IMG/VR virus record: IMGVR_UViG_3300022937_000104
Location: 1-30,273 of that record
DNA from: a virus
Strand: one strand, 5' to 3'
DNA: 30,273 nucleotides
Made by a program: the position numbers and the translations under genes. Positions 12,601 through 19,571 of this stretch are shown piece by piece (the first letter of the stretch is position 1; every line of letters begins with the position of its first letter). The notes under the pieces are model-generated. The model saw nothing but the letters and a program-made list of their open reading frames with translations. It made no database searches and was not told where the DNA came from.

Positions 12601-15600
12601 TTCCATGCTTTAACTAAACTTCCATCATGCCCTTGTATCATTGCTATACCAGGAACATGTTCTTCATAATCAAAAGTATCTTGCCCGCCTAGAGTAGTTC
12701 CAGTTACAGGGGCATAAAAAATCTTATTCAATCCTTTAAATTGTATTTTAATACTTAAAGAATTTGTATCAGCGTTTTCTGCTTGTTTTTTATTGTTATA
12801 TAACGGATAAAACCAACCAGACTTTCCAACTTGATCACTAAAAGTATCAATTTCTCCATATACTTTAAAAGGGCTAGATGTTGTATTAGCATCTGTTGAT
12901 ATAAAAGTATCATTAATAACTATCTGTGGTTGAAATTTAGGATACAACCCTAGTTTGGTTGGAGTAGGTGGAATATAACTACCATCAGTGTTGCTATATT
13001 CATAAATTTCAATTATATCACCTTCTTTCTGGTAGCTTTCGATTATTACAAATCCACCATTATCAAACGTATAATCAATTTCGTTTAATAATTGTTTACC
13101 GTTTAAGTAAATTAAAACACTTTGAGCTGTAAGTTCAGTTAATGTAAATTTTTCTGATAATGCATAATATTTTGTTCTAGGATCTAAAACTTCATATTCA
13201 ATTCTATTTTTTAAATTTCCAATTGGAAGCATATCAGAAAAATAAAATGGTTGTGTTTTAATTTTATCTTTATTAATTTGTTTTAATATATTATCAACAT
13301 GAATCCTAGTAGGACCATCAAATCCTAAATTAGTTGCAGTTTCTACAAATACTCTTTTAAATCTCGAATATTCATTTTTACTATTTTCGATTGCCTTAAC
13401 AATGTTATACTCTTTATTTGTAACATGATAAAGAGGTAAATTATTTGGGCCGCTGTGTTTTACAAAACGTTTACCAAATATTCCTACATTTCCTAAATCT
13501 CTAATATTACTAACACCGGGATGTATTCCATTAAATCCTGGAATATCTTCTATCATAGTATTAACATGATCAATAACACTACCTAATGTAAATTCAGTAA
13601 TTTCTTCATTAAGAGGATTGCGTTCATGGTTTATTGGAATTTCATAATGTCCATTTACATTTTTAGGCTGACTACTAGTTGTCTTTATAATAACTATATC
13701 ATCAATTTCGGTATCATTATTAAATGTTATAAACGCACGTTTGTTTATTCTATTAATTTCATAATCAATATTGCTAATTTGGAATTTACCGTTTAGAAAA
13801 ACCGATGTTTTTAAATCAATTAATTCACCTGCGTTTTCATATACATCAATTTCAAAATTGTTATTAATTTCTGCTGTTGAAACATACTGGCGTAAAACCT
13901 TTTGAGTAGTTTCAACAGGAATACTTGACCAACCGTTAACCCAAGTGTATGTATTAAGATCAGAATATTTTCTTAAATTTGATGTATCAGTACTAATTTC
14001 AATTGTGTCATCATCTTGCTGGATTATAAATTTATCTGTTAGTAGATTAAATTCAAATACAATATCACCACTATTTTCTAAATTTCTATAAGTTAATGGG
14101 AATCCTAATTCTGTATCAGAAACACCTGATCCTTCTTTATAAGAAAAAATCTTAGTTCCGCTAAATGTAGTACTATCGAATATTGTAGGATCAGCATATT
14201 CGTTTCCTTGAGGACAGCACAAATCAAACATAGGTGGCTGATTTGTTTTAGTTTTTATTTGCGAAAGTTTCCATTCACTACCTGTATAATGGAAAGTTTT
14301 TCCAGAATAATTAGAACCTTGTTTAACAAATACAACCTCATTTTCAATTGGATCTGTGTCGGCTGTTTCTATTAAACTTAGTAATGAATCGTTGCCAATA
14401 GTTATACGTTTTACAGTATAAATTTTTCCTTTAACTAATATATCTGTGTCAGCAGTAAATAGTACTCTCATACCTTGAGCAAGTTCTACACCGTCAACAT
14501 TATAACCTAATGCTCCTTCAATTGTACTAAAAACATCTTTAGTAGAAGTGTCAATAAGATCTACATCTTGTTTTGACCCTGTACCATAGTTATATAACTT
14601 TAACCCTGCTTCAAATTCAATAATAGGTCTTCTTGCACGGTGATTTTCATCAACTGCAACAGGTTGATTGTTAACTTTTAATGCATATTCAATTATGTCT
14701 CTATGAAACCATCTATTGTATCTAGTCCAAGGATTTCTATCTTGACTTGCTCTGTTAATAACAATGTAATCTCTAGTTCCAGGATATGCACTAGCATTTT
14801 CAAAAGGTAGTACATCGTATTCATTATTTCCATAAGGTACTAAATTAGGATCAGTATATGTGGCAGGAATTACTAAGTCGTTTTCGTTAATAAGTTGAAT
14901 TTCTGTTCCAACACCTTCAACATAATAGTATCCATTTTCGTATTTTGCCGGTGCAGTATTTCCTTGGAACTCAACTTTCATTCCATTTGAAAGTTGTACT
15001 CCGTTTGCACTTTTGTATGTTTTCTTGCCAATAATATCTGATTCTACATCTAAGAAAGTATTTTCTTCAATATCATATATTTTTACTCTGCCGCTAACAT
15101 CAACATCGTTGCGACTAATATAGAATAAATTGTTAGGTGCATTTACTGGAATAGTAAATTCAATTACACCTTTTTCAATATAAACGTTTGCAACTTCTTC
15201 TCCTGCTTCGCCTAATTTTCTAATTCCATCAGGATAAAGAGTTGAAACATTTTCATCTTCATCAAATGTTACGCTGCCGCTGCTAGGTAGTACAATGTAC
15301 TCACCTGTATCGTAGTCGTTGCCGTAAAGTTGTGCATCAAATAAACCCGGGGCCTTTACACCTTCAGACCCTGCAACAATTATTGCATTTCCTGGCGTAA
15401 ACGATCTCGAAATTGCAAACGCCATAGGGTGTTCAGGAGTGTCAATTTCAAAACGATATGTTTGGCCTCTATAAAGTTTTAGTGTTGGGTTTGCTGTTTT
15501 TCCATCAGGTGTAAATAGATAAGAAACATTGTCTCCATTATCTACCAAAGTTACTGTATATGTACTAACAACTTCTCTTCCTTGGCCTCTAACAGGAACA

Positions 15601-16067
15601 CTTAAAGGACCAGTGGGCATCCAATAGTATTCACGGAAATTAGCAAACTTGTCCCAATCAATATGAGGGTTCCATGGATACGAAATTTGATTGTTTATTT
15701 TACTGTGATCTTCTGTATTAGCACCAAAATTTGTGAGCTGATTAATATAATCATTGTAATCTTTATAAAACGTTACATTGTCTAAGTCATCTTTAATTAC
15801 AACAGCAGGTTCAAACTGGTATGCTTGTCGCTGATCTGTAACATCATTTACATAAGTGTCGCCCACTTTATAAGCCTTAGCAATAGTCCTGCCAAAGAAG
15901 CTATTAATTTTTTCAGCTACACCAGGTTGTACTAATTGATCTAATGTAGATTGTAAGAATTTTTTATTTGCTTCTGTTCTAAAGAAACGAGGTAACAAAT
16001 CTGAAGAAGCTCTTTTATTATTTCCTGGAGTTGGTAGAGCTGATTCTGTTTGATTTATTTGAGACAT
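645..16067 (-). CDS. Giant 5140-aa virion protein in the gp7 position of the baseplate block
   Basis: A single uninterrupted frame of 5141 codons starts 2 bases after the gp6 stop; GGAGG (16084-16080) lies 12 bases before the ATG. The N-terminus (residues 1-170: LLPRFFRTEANKKFLQ, PWNPHIDWDKF, YYWMPTGP) matches a family of very large structural proteins that I recall from T4-like marine phages. Visible parts: a cupredoxin-like beta segment with YRGQTYRFEI near 200; a vicinal Cys617-Cys618 in an otherwise cysteine-poor chain; repeated LNGK...DY beta modules near 760, 985 and 4210-4990; five CBM5/12-like units near 1575, 1830, 2350, 2970 and 3030; FG-GAP-like propeller blades spread over about 2240-3310; and G-x-GY repeats near 3710-3790 and 4085-4150. 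There is no signal peptide, membrane helix or long coiled coil, so it is not a tape measure. Its position after gp25-gp6 suggests a wedge or arm protein replacing or enlarging gp7 and its neighbours. The exact role is unknown. Confidence 0.85.
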   Translation of the reverse strand: MSQINQTESALPTPGNNKRASSDLLPRFFRTEANKKFLQSTLDQLVQPGVAEKINSFFGRTIAKAYKVGDTYVNDVTDQRQAYQFEPAVVIKDDLDNVTFYKDYNDYINQLTNFGANTEDHSKINNQISYPWNPHIDWDKFANFREYYWMPTGPLSVPVRGQGREVVSTYTVTLVDNGDNVSYLFTPDGKTANPTLKLYRGQTYRFEIDTPEHPMAFAISRSFTPGNAIIVAGSEGVKAPGLFDAQLYGNDYDTGEYIVLPSSGSVTFDEDENVSTLYPDGIRKLGEAGEEVANVYIEKGVIEFTIPVNAPNNLFYISRNDVDVSGRVKIYDIEENTFLDVESDIIGKKTYKSANGVQLSNGMKVEFQGNTAPAKYENGYYYVEGVGTEIQLINENDLVIPATYTDPNLVPYGNNEYDVLPFENASAYPGTRDYIVINRASQDRNPWTRYNRWFHRDIIEYALKVNNQPVAVDENHRARRPIIEFEAGLKLYNYGTGSKQDVDLIDTSTKDVFSTIEGALGYNVDGVELAQGMRVLFTADTDILVKGKIYTVKRITIGNDSLLSLIETADTDPIENEVVFVKQGSNYSGKTFHYTGSEWKLSQIKTKTNQPPMFDLCCPQGNEYADPTIFDSTTFSGTKIFSYKEGSGVSDTELGFPLTYRNLENSGDIVFEFNLLTDKFIIQQDDDTIEISTDTSNLRKYSDLNTYTWVNGWSSIPVETTQKVLRQYVSTAEINNNFEIDVYENAGELIDLKTSVFLNGKFQISNIDYEINRINKRAFITFNNDTEIDDIVIIKTTSSQPKNVNGHYEIPINHERNPLNEEITEFTLGSVIDHVNTMIEDIPGFNGIHPGVSNIRDLGNVGIFGKRFVKHSGPNNLPLYHVTNKEYNIVKAIENSKNEYSRFKRVFVETATNLGFDGPTRIHVDNILKQINKDKIKTQPFYFSDMLPIGNLKNRIEYEVLDPRTKYYALSEKFTLTELTAQSVLIYLNGKQLLNEIDYTFDNGGFVIIESYQKEGDIIEIYEYSNTDGSYIPPTPTKLGLYPKFQPQIVINDTFISTDANTTSSPFKVYGEIDTFSDQVGKSGWFYPLYNNKKQAENADTNSLSIKIQFKGLNKIFYAPVTGTTLGGQDTFDYEEHVPGIAMIQGHDGSLVKAWKDYRDNLLLEFESRIFNNIKSKYDKSYLDIDNFVPSKFRKTDYTRTQINNTLLKDFIQWLKLVDNDYTLNNFYDRTNPFTFNYAKMNSVVDGEYLPGFWRGVYKEVYDTDRPHTHPWEMLGFSIKPSWWNEVYGPAPYTGNNLNMWSDLENGYVKEPGKQIRVLNNYIRPGLANFVPVDGQGNLKHPIESNYAQNPFFRNTPAGFVFGDYSPVESAWRKSSEYPFALLRAWLLNKPAKVMGLGFDKSRITKNLAGQYVYSTTAKNIKLDQLRMPNTVEDSSRIITSGLVNFVYNLVASNQLNVYNDYRENLKSITNQLGIKIGGFSDKTKFKLILDSRTPLTTQENNIYVPEENYKLFLNTSSPVKTLVYSGVIVEKQPSGFVIRGYNEATPYFEYFETKSTSSDVAITVGGISESTVTWQEDKDYFKGQVVENNFKYYRVIKNFTSGTSFETDNLAILPELPIVGGKRAIFRRNFLKSSIKKLPYGTSLKNSQAVVDFLLGHEEFLKSQGLQFDFFNTETNYVENWDHAAREFLFWTTQGWSAGTTISLSPASKQLFLQSKYSVVDDIFDEFYSYDLFKSDGRVLPKENISIFREDNSFNLTSVNSDDGIYNLSMPLVQKEHVLLIDNKTVFNDLIYDPSTGYRQERIKVLGYRSDNWNGGLNIPGFVYDSALITEWESWKDYNIGDLVKHKQFYYVATYKVPGSEEFVSTYWYRLSEKPEPKLLTNFDYRINQFADFYDLDSDNFDAEQQRMAQHLIGYQKRNYLANIITDDVSQYKFYQGFIQDKGTKNAITKLFDPLSSANKDSIEFYEDWAIQVGRYGATNDIEQVEYIIKEDDIKESPQCVELVNTIPKESFDKIFRIKPDEVYDKPEGYDHKPFPTTKLKEYVVSGGYVHDDDVEYKAGSIEDLNSGDINQLSIGEYIWLARTVTDDWKVYQISNSIANVTTLTDNETTSPGGKSLFTLTLDKWAAPILNIGDIVAVKGAQDFALNGMYKIYNISGATIQIELPVNNEAIEFDQENYVLIKLREVRVETLDGLNTIVQEKVYDNQTVWVDNYNEDSWGVFKNTPVYSQNYEFNNPVEINDDLHRFGEIMSVTDDNNNLFFGIPEKGNGEVYHYRRTRDVNPFVQDPIISIPEDYFEIENAKFGKGVSVSKDGQYLAVSIPNASNVKTKFKGLFNSFGPNGTEENPASYVKGDIVKYRESLWRANREILPQIGSQPFSTFDTYTNIASGTDADSTSIRLLVAGNSGLPETRADHILVRAPKDMYLGTAVGDKIKLYWNIRSYAYPTLDNYYPFDQQIPEITVSYINDLHTIQEKIDHVFRLPAYLALPQIGDLITTDTGSGQVAYVESDRDSGVVYINNVTGVFDISGELFLNNEFISLYTEEDTYNLSEDLGGFWKISAPLHYNAGVNYDIGRGLVYVDVLRADETRDSFEYYNVQSTVGEIGSYITNNNRASFITHLSYFGDAGGIEQPYPSNKWVARVSRDFDDLIESGLTNIDFNLYNLDNRTIDVASSGFTYELLNKNQTIIDLWDGYIDFEFTEFDFQGNVFEPAIGDIIEDIQTPFDEFGGLAQTSYSTSTAEVVFYQRNFNTVRVYVKNITGNWVELNNIGKIQLRRKSGANNTVNPSIRGNNDVDRTMGTIENFNNSVVLDNRPTSPAGKLAVFEASSSFDSTTVWNEVVPIADEEYWFFKEATNVPGAARSANPPNALSKDYTQVYHIPGDTYGVASGYNNEGAVAIYVKISNGTYQLTKILTSEYTTNNRQFGSKVQFVKKDGLYTLLISSEGNGTREDPGSIEIFKHGYTDEEDFAGDWNSLNDYSQNNIVKHVNDYYVALKDITAADQTTNSIFDTTKWINISWKSGKDQYYRGEYNNTQAYAINSVVNIDGRLYKAKTNIAANSTLSLNDWTLITSELDYLGYLPNLTGNAFYDETVYDPADNISKFSHTFDVSLDGSILVVVSILDDTDSSFAGSTRKQVVIYRLDGDKYSVSQIIDGSDSLTEFADSVKINPQGTVIAISEPSNDDIKINQGQVHIYKQVNGAFVFYQTLESPNNEESEKFGSSISFSSDNLVISSLNGDMKIPTTFDISYENETTFDLGFTEFRNIIKDTGVVYVYENIEDTLVFSESFRYPSAELMFGETLLANNNHVYVGMPRNQVTDSVGTVVDYRKGKGLLAWNRIRELVPPVDVSRLRGAFLYNKRQNQIVTYLDYIDPIQGKIAGPAEQEITHKVGYDPAKYNISTYTGLDTDVFWAEEHVGEVWWNLSTARFVYPYQGDIQYQKAHWNELQPGASIDVYEWVESSLLPSQWDEIADTEIGMKTGVSGTSVYGDAQYSRKFTYDDISQTFNSKYYFWVERKLTIPDVENRSLSVYDIARLIAQPREQGYRHISFAGDNRFILNNCDSLIYNDDIVLNVRYSTGPKLGQNVHNAYYIMSDGLSTSEIHPDIERKWLDSLIGYDTNYRQVPNPELTVKQKYGVQNRPRQSMFINRFEALKQAIERINIVLKENIIVDEYNISLLNSKELAPNEVTNEFDVTVDTIEELRFVGTNKISPAKLTPIINNGKLVSVKITDPGRGYKRPPSYKIYGTGVEAEFTVSINNLGQISEITINNSGKGYDSKTTIGVRPFTVLVNSDNEVLGKWALYSWDQIKKEWYRKSIQDYDVSRYWSYIDWYADGYNEFTIPDFIIEESNQLQSVNDVITDIVKINNVGTGGWLLLRKIADEDTEDYTVNYETIGRENGTLQFNDSLYDYSKNTVGYDNRSFDSYFYDNNPINELRIIFKAIKENIFINKLKVEYNQLFLASLRYVFAEQPYVDWAFKTSFVKAKHNLGYLEQDVTFNTDTLDSYKSYIEEVKPYKTVIREFVSSYESLDNTNSSITDFDLAPAYDDITKTINPSIAKVNGSQIVDVDENIKIYPRKHWLDNSGYKVTSINVTDGGNGYTYKPVVKIEGGGGTGATAEAYLGYGKVTSIKVTNEGSGYITAPTIIIEGAIQDGGTPAKAFPVLGKGVVRNPSVTIKFDRVSGSYFIETLAQIEEFTGTNLNTKFDLEWPMDLRNDSVIVYIDDVEQLRSSYNFKNVTNKDAGYTRSQGQINFTSPPAYLANIRVEYKKPLSMLTASDRINHGYDPLDNMFGKDLAQLMSGIDYGGVEITSFDFGGPAGWDTDGWYTDTWDKFDNSYEDYVFTFDGSTTAIELPEPFEQDVIYNVYIKRSGELVPIRVDDPNYGTSNTINNPNALMQSITGDGVTTVLDLGADDITLLDNDVLIVRKNTSDGSFIPDPESYDTQLTGGTLAYASAKGVNAEEIIVDGDGFVTPTTSGGPEEFVPGHVSDTVDIKVYTRESGGTARIECQNYFLDGTGPAELTYKLGITPGSNPSVIVKLNDVILSENTYTINWKNNTVTIENPLTPSELNIVAIERTGQDILDFGKTIADGSTAFYETNLEYVEDMQVHVTLDGVKVPVYIEQIPNSTRVGILFEITPEEGKVIHYSAFNNSDEINYSQVTKDSFVGNGNNVEYTLSAAPFYSEPTAYNVLVKVGNRILNAGYSIQFDVTQSTLQVFELETFQQPGNALQASDLRVFLNGKELSTPVDWRIDIFTSSIEISEGIANAGDILEVFVVTDGEYQINGDRLVLNVAPAQNESVEVFKFSNHNIQSFERINYDVITRDILLEEDIQYVTYQRLTVGEIKLRKPAHDTQYVWVSVNGELLSPSGDYRLSDDKTTVILSKKPNQNDVIDIVHFAGEVNRPKFAFRQFKDMLNRTHFKRLDSPEAKLVKDLNYYDLRIEVDDASRLPEPNKYSNIPGVIFINGERIEYFVKEENMLRQLRRGTLGTGVKDINPAGTGVYDQGISKTIPYKDITQIQEEVTYGTNTVDLNFIANSVNEFEVFVGGRRLNKNEKVVFDPTKALDSSKGDFVLPADFRLDNSIDEQGNILSSTIVLQSIPREAEKVVVVRKIGKLWSEPGTTLGETQNDIGYFLRAGTTALPE

Positions 16068-16069
16068 TG

Positions 16070-19000
16070 TTAGTATGAACCTCCGCTAGAACTTTGTACT
16101 CCACTAGTACTGCTTGATACGCTTGTAATTACAGTACCGCTTGACTGTAAGTTTGATGCTGTGATTTCGTCAACTATTTCAACGTCTGCTACAGTTGCAG
16201 CGTTGATGAATATTTCATCAGATTCTGATTTTATTTCAAACAAACTACCAAAAGTTTGACTTGTTTGTTTTGGAACAATTACTATGCTGACTAGTTCTGG
16301 TGATAAGCTATTCATTACATACGCACTAAGTTCTTGGAAATAAAATGTATCTCCAAAATTCCAATATTCAATACTAAAAAATCTATTAACTGAATCGATA
16401 ACGTTTGCTTTTAATTCATTGTTATTAATAGTTAGTCCTGGATTTTTTACTATTTTAAATGTAACTTGTAAATCTTCTCTAGCTTTACTTCCAAACAGCA
16501 TTTTATACTTAACTGGATGATAAATTACTTCATCACTAATTGATTTGATTTTCGCAATATCACTTCCGTAACTTCTATACAATTGATCACTGCTAGGAGG
16601 TAATGGTTTTGTAGGTATTGTGCCGTTTAAATATTTTCTATATTGTGTATCATAATTCTTAGTTAACAGGTATACATCAATAATATTTGAAGATCCTGGA
16701 TCAATTCTGTAATTACTATCGGCAACATGCACATAATGAAATTTTAATCCACTACGTCCAGTAAACGCTTTATATTCGCTTGTAATGTCTATACTATTAT
16801 TAACTTTGTCTATTTGTTTAAATACTGCTTCATCAACTAGATAAAATACTTGATTATTATTATCATATAACGTCCAAGAACCTATAGTTGATTCATTTTG
16901 TTTGATAATAATTTCGTTATTAGAATTATCAAAATATTTGTAATCTTCAACACCGTCTGAAGTTGTATATCTTTGTTGGAAGATTATTTTACTATTAGGA
17001 CTAACTGTTGGAGCTACTATGTCATCAAATAGATCAGGATTATCAATTATACCGTCATCGTCTTGATCAAAGAACTTAACTTGTATTTTTCTAGTGTCAA
17101 CATAACCATCTGCATCTCTATAAGCATCTGTTATAGACCATTTATAATCTTGAGTAAATGGGTTAAGACTATCTGGTGCTCTGTTAATATTTAATACTTC
17201 AATTTTGTCTTTAATAAGTTGACCAGATTTTGGATCATAAATTTTGTCAGCACTATCAAAGAAAAATCTTATTTCATCTTTACTTTCAAATATGTATCTT
17301 AAACCTCTGTAAGTAATAGTGTAAGTATCTCCATTGGTTTTAAAATAAAGCAACCAACTTGAATCTAAATTTTGTCCATTTGTATCGCCTGCCTTACCTA
17401 CACTAAAATCATTATTTGTGTTAATATTTTCTGCTGTTATTAACTTCCACTGTCTGTCTGACTGATCATATCGTAAAGCATAATCTTTGTATGCAAATGT
17501 TCTATCAATAATTTGTGCTTTAATATCGTCTATTAAAATTCTTGATAGTTTCGGTATTAGTGATGATAATATAGCACCTTCAGGAATATAATCATTAAAC
17601 ACTACTGGGCCCGAACCATTGTTTTCTAAAGTTGTTCCGTCACTGTATACACTTATTACTTTAGACCATTTATATGTACTAATACCTAGCAAAGATGCAT
17701 CAGTTGTTAATGAGCCGTCTTCTTTAAAATATTGTACATTTCCTGATGAGTCAACAGGTGCAATAAATTTACACAATGTACCTGGTTCAAAAAATCTTAA
17801 ACTATTTGCAGTATAAGAGCCTAACGTAAATTTAATACCTTCATTGTGGAAAAATCCAGTTGTTCTATTTGTAGCAGATGTTGTTAAATTCCACGCTGCT
17901 CCTAAATCTTCAACAATTACTTTATTGTATTTTGACAAGTAAAAATTCATTGTATCTGTATTTGAAAGTAACGGTTCAATTATATTGTAAATTGCTCCTT
18001 CAATATCACTTTGTGTTACAAAACTAAAACTTGTTTTATTTGTATATTCTTCTTTATATACAATTCCGTCATCAGCAAACAAACTTGTGTTAGAATATTT
18101 TCCGCTAGGATCTTTAAGATCATAGTATCTACTAATTCCGCTTGCAATTCTATTGACAGATTTTGTTTTAATGATATCTTGACTAATACCTAAAGGACCA
18201 ATATTATAATCTTCTGCTGTTATTAATCTATTTTGAGTATAATATGTTGCAGGTGCATTTTGTTTAACGTCTATATCAGATTCAGTAGTTGTTCCATTAC
18301 TTACAGTTTGTTTTAAACTTAATCCAATTGTAAGAACTTCTGCTGTATTATTTTTACTAATATAAGGTATTTCAATAGAAATGTTAGTTAATGAACTAGG
18401 ATTAATAATAATGTTTCTATTTGCACTAGTTCTATAATATATTTTAAAGTTACCAGACGGTAAGTTGCCAAAGATACCGTCGCTGAATACAAGATTAATT
18501 CTGTCTTCAATTCTAGATGTTACAGCATAAACATTTCTTACACCCTTAAACAAACTATTATAGATAATGTTATTACCTTCGACTGCTTCTAGTTTATTCC
18601 AAAGTGCATTTTCAAAACCATTTGAATCTACACTATAAAGCCAAACATCTGAATTGTTAATGTTTATTGAATCAATTGCTACTGTTTGGTTTGGTGTTGG
18701 ATTGTCTATTCCAAATGTTCCGGTATCTAAACGTCCTTGACGGAAATGCATAAAAAATCCGCTATTAGATGAACCTGCTCCTTGACCGTTGTCTCTGTAA
18801 AGTATAGTAGGATTATTACCAGGCAATGGCGGCTCTTCGACGATATTTCCATTTTCAATATTTGAACTAGTAACTTCAAAACGTGTGCTTACACCTTCTA
18901 CATTTCTTGTAAAAGGAAATATAGGTACATCAGTATTAGTTGCATTAAAACGGTATACTTCTGTAGAAACACCAGAAATTACTTCTGAGTTAACCGGGCG

Positions 19001-19513
19001 GCCAAATGTTCCATTTACAGGAAGTGCAGCATTCATAATTTTAATAAATTGTTCAAGATAGTTAGTGTTTGATCTATCATTCCATAAAATTGTTAAACCT
19101 GCTAAATTTAAACCAGTACTATCAATTACAGTTTCAGTAGTTTTAACTGTATCAACTTTTAGTAAACCGTTTGCTGCTTGGTTACGTGTTACATTATAAG
19201 ACAACAAACGTGCAAGACGTAGTATACTTTCTCTACGTTCTGCTGTTTCGAGGAAGTTTTCTCTAGCGTTTAAATCAATACGGAATGATAAGTTTTGCCC
19301 GAGGAAAGCAATCATATCAATTAGTGCAAGATATTCACTTGACTCAATGTAATCGTTAAAATCTTCTGGATAGTTTTGACGCAGATAGTTAATCATCGTG
19401 CGACGAAGGTTGTCAAAATCGTAACTCTGGAAATCAGCGTTACGGAAAGATTGGTAAATTGCTTTCCAATCTTCTGTTACTAAAAGTCTTGATTGTCTGT
19501 CAGTTGAAGACAT
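16070..19513 (-). CDS. 6: Baseplate wedge protein gp6, enlarged (1147 aa)
   Basis: The N-terminal 130 residues (LLVTEDWKAIYQSFRNADF, YLALIDMIAFLGQNLSFR, NARENFLETAERRESILRLA, LLSYNVTR) are the characteristic start of the T4 gp6 / J-like wedge family. gp6 forms the continuous inner ring of the baseplate and rearranges on sheath contraction. At 1147 aa it is far longer than T4 gp6 (660 aa). The extra length lies in beta-rich middle parts and includes an EF-hand-like loop at residues 816-827. The C-terminus is a Ser/Gly/Thr-rich tail. The ATG at 19513 has GAGGAAACGGAAT just upstream. The gene lies 57 bases after gp25 and has its own late-promoter-like element; the giant gene follows after 2 bases. 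Identity is firm for the N-terminal domain and inferred for the rest. Confidence 0.9.
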   Translation of the reverse strand: MSSTDRQSRLLVTEDWKAIYQSFRNADFQSYDFDNLRRTMINYLRQNYPEDFNDYIESSEYLALIDMIAFLGQNLSFRIDLNARENFLETAERRESILRLARLLSYNVTRNQAANGLLKVDTVKTTETVIDSTGLNLAGLTILWNDRSNTNYLEQFIKIMNAALPVNGTFGRPVNSEVISGVSTEVYRFNATNTDVPIFPFTRNVEGVSTRFEVTSSNIENGNIVEEPPLPGNNPTILYRDNGQGAGSSNSGFFMHFRQGRLDTGTFGIDNPTPNQTVAIDSININNSDVWLYSVDSNGFENALWNKLEAVEGNNIIYNSLFKGVRNVYAVTSRIEDRINLVFSDGIFGNLPSGNFKIYYRTSANRNIIINPSSLTNISIEIPYISKNNTAEVLTIGLSLKQTVSNGTTTESDIDVKQNAPATYYTQNRLITAEDYNIGPLGISQDIIKTKSVNRIASGISRYYDLKDPSGKYSNTSLFADDGIVYKEEYTNKTSFSFVTQSDIEGAIYNIIEPLLSNTDTMNFYLSKYNKVIVEDLGAAWNLTTSATNRTTGFFHNEGIKFTLGSYTANSLRFFEPGTLCKFIAPVDSSGNVQYFKEDGSLTTDASLLGISTYKWSKVISVYSDGTTLENNGSGPVVFNDYIPEGAILSSLIPKLSRILIDDIKAQIIDRTFAYKDYALRYDQSDRQWKLITAENINTNNDFSVGKAGDTNGQNLDSSWLLYFKTNGDTYTITYRGLRYIFESKDEIRFFFDSADKIYDPKSGQLIKDKIEVLNINRAPDSLNPFTQDYKWSITDAYRDADGYVDTRKIQVKFFDQDDDGIIDNPDLFDDIVAPTVSPNSKIIFQQRYTTSDGVEDYKYFDNSNNEIIIKQNESTIGSWTLYDNNNQVFYLVDEAVFKQIDKVNNSIDITSEYKAFTGRSGLKFHYVHVADSNYRIDPGSSNIIDVYLLTKNYDTQYRKYLNGTIPTKPLPPSSDQLYRSYGSDIAKIKSISDEVIYHPVKYKMLFGSKAREDLQVTFKIVKNPGLTINNNELKANVIDSVNRFFSIEYWNFGDTFYFQELSAYVMNSLSPELVSIVIVPKQTSQTFGSLFEIKSESDEIFINAATVADVEIVDEITASNLQSSGTVITSVSSSTSGVQSSSGGSY

Positions 19514-19538
19514 ATTCCGTTTCCTCGTTTATATTAGA

Positions 19539-19546
19539 TATTTATC
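19539..19546 (-). promoter_or_regulatory. Putative late promoter for gp6 and the giant gene
   Basis: The minus strand reads GATAAATA, close to the T4 late promoter TATAAATA. It lies in the largest gap of the late operon, 25 bases ahead of the gp6 ATG. By T4 spacing transcription would start near 19533, leaving a leader of about 20 bases with the gp6 ribosome site. It follows directly after a stem-loop at the end of gp25, which suggests a transcript boundary here. Confidence 0.6.
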
Positions 19547-19553
19547 TGATATG

Positions 19554-19571
19554 ATAAAGTGCTAACTTTAT
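19554..19571 (-). terminator. AT-rich stem-loop between gp25 and gp6 (weak terminator or processing site)
   Basis: A perfect 7-bp inverted repeat, ATAAAGT and ACTTTAT, encloses a 4-base loop. On the transcript strand the stem begins within the gp25 stop codon. Only one of the seven pairs is G-C and no uridine tract follows, so it is unlikely to be a strong intrinsic terminator. It could protect the 3' end of the upstream transcript or reduce read-through before the late promoter at 19546-19539. Confidence 0.4.

Noticed and set aside
16053-16060. AATAAATC on the minus strand near the start of the giant gene
   Set aside because: It lies inside the coding region just after the start codon, so it cannot serve that gene, and no other gene begins nearby.
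645-16067. The giant protein as a tail tape measure
   Set aside because: Tape measures are largely helical with coiled coils and hydrophobic segments. This chain is beta-rich, repeat-based and placed after gp6.
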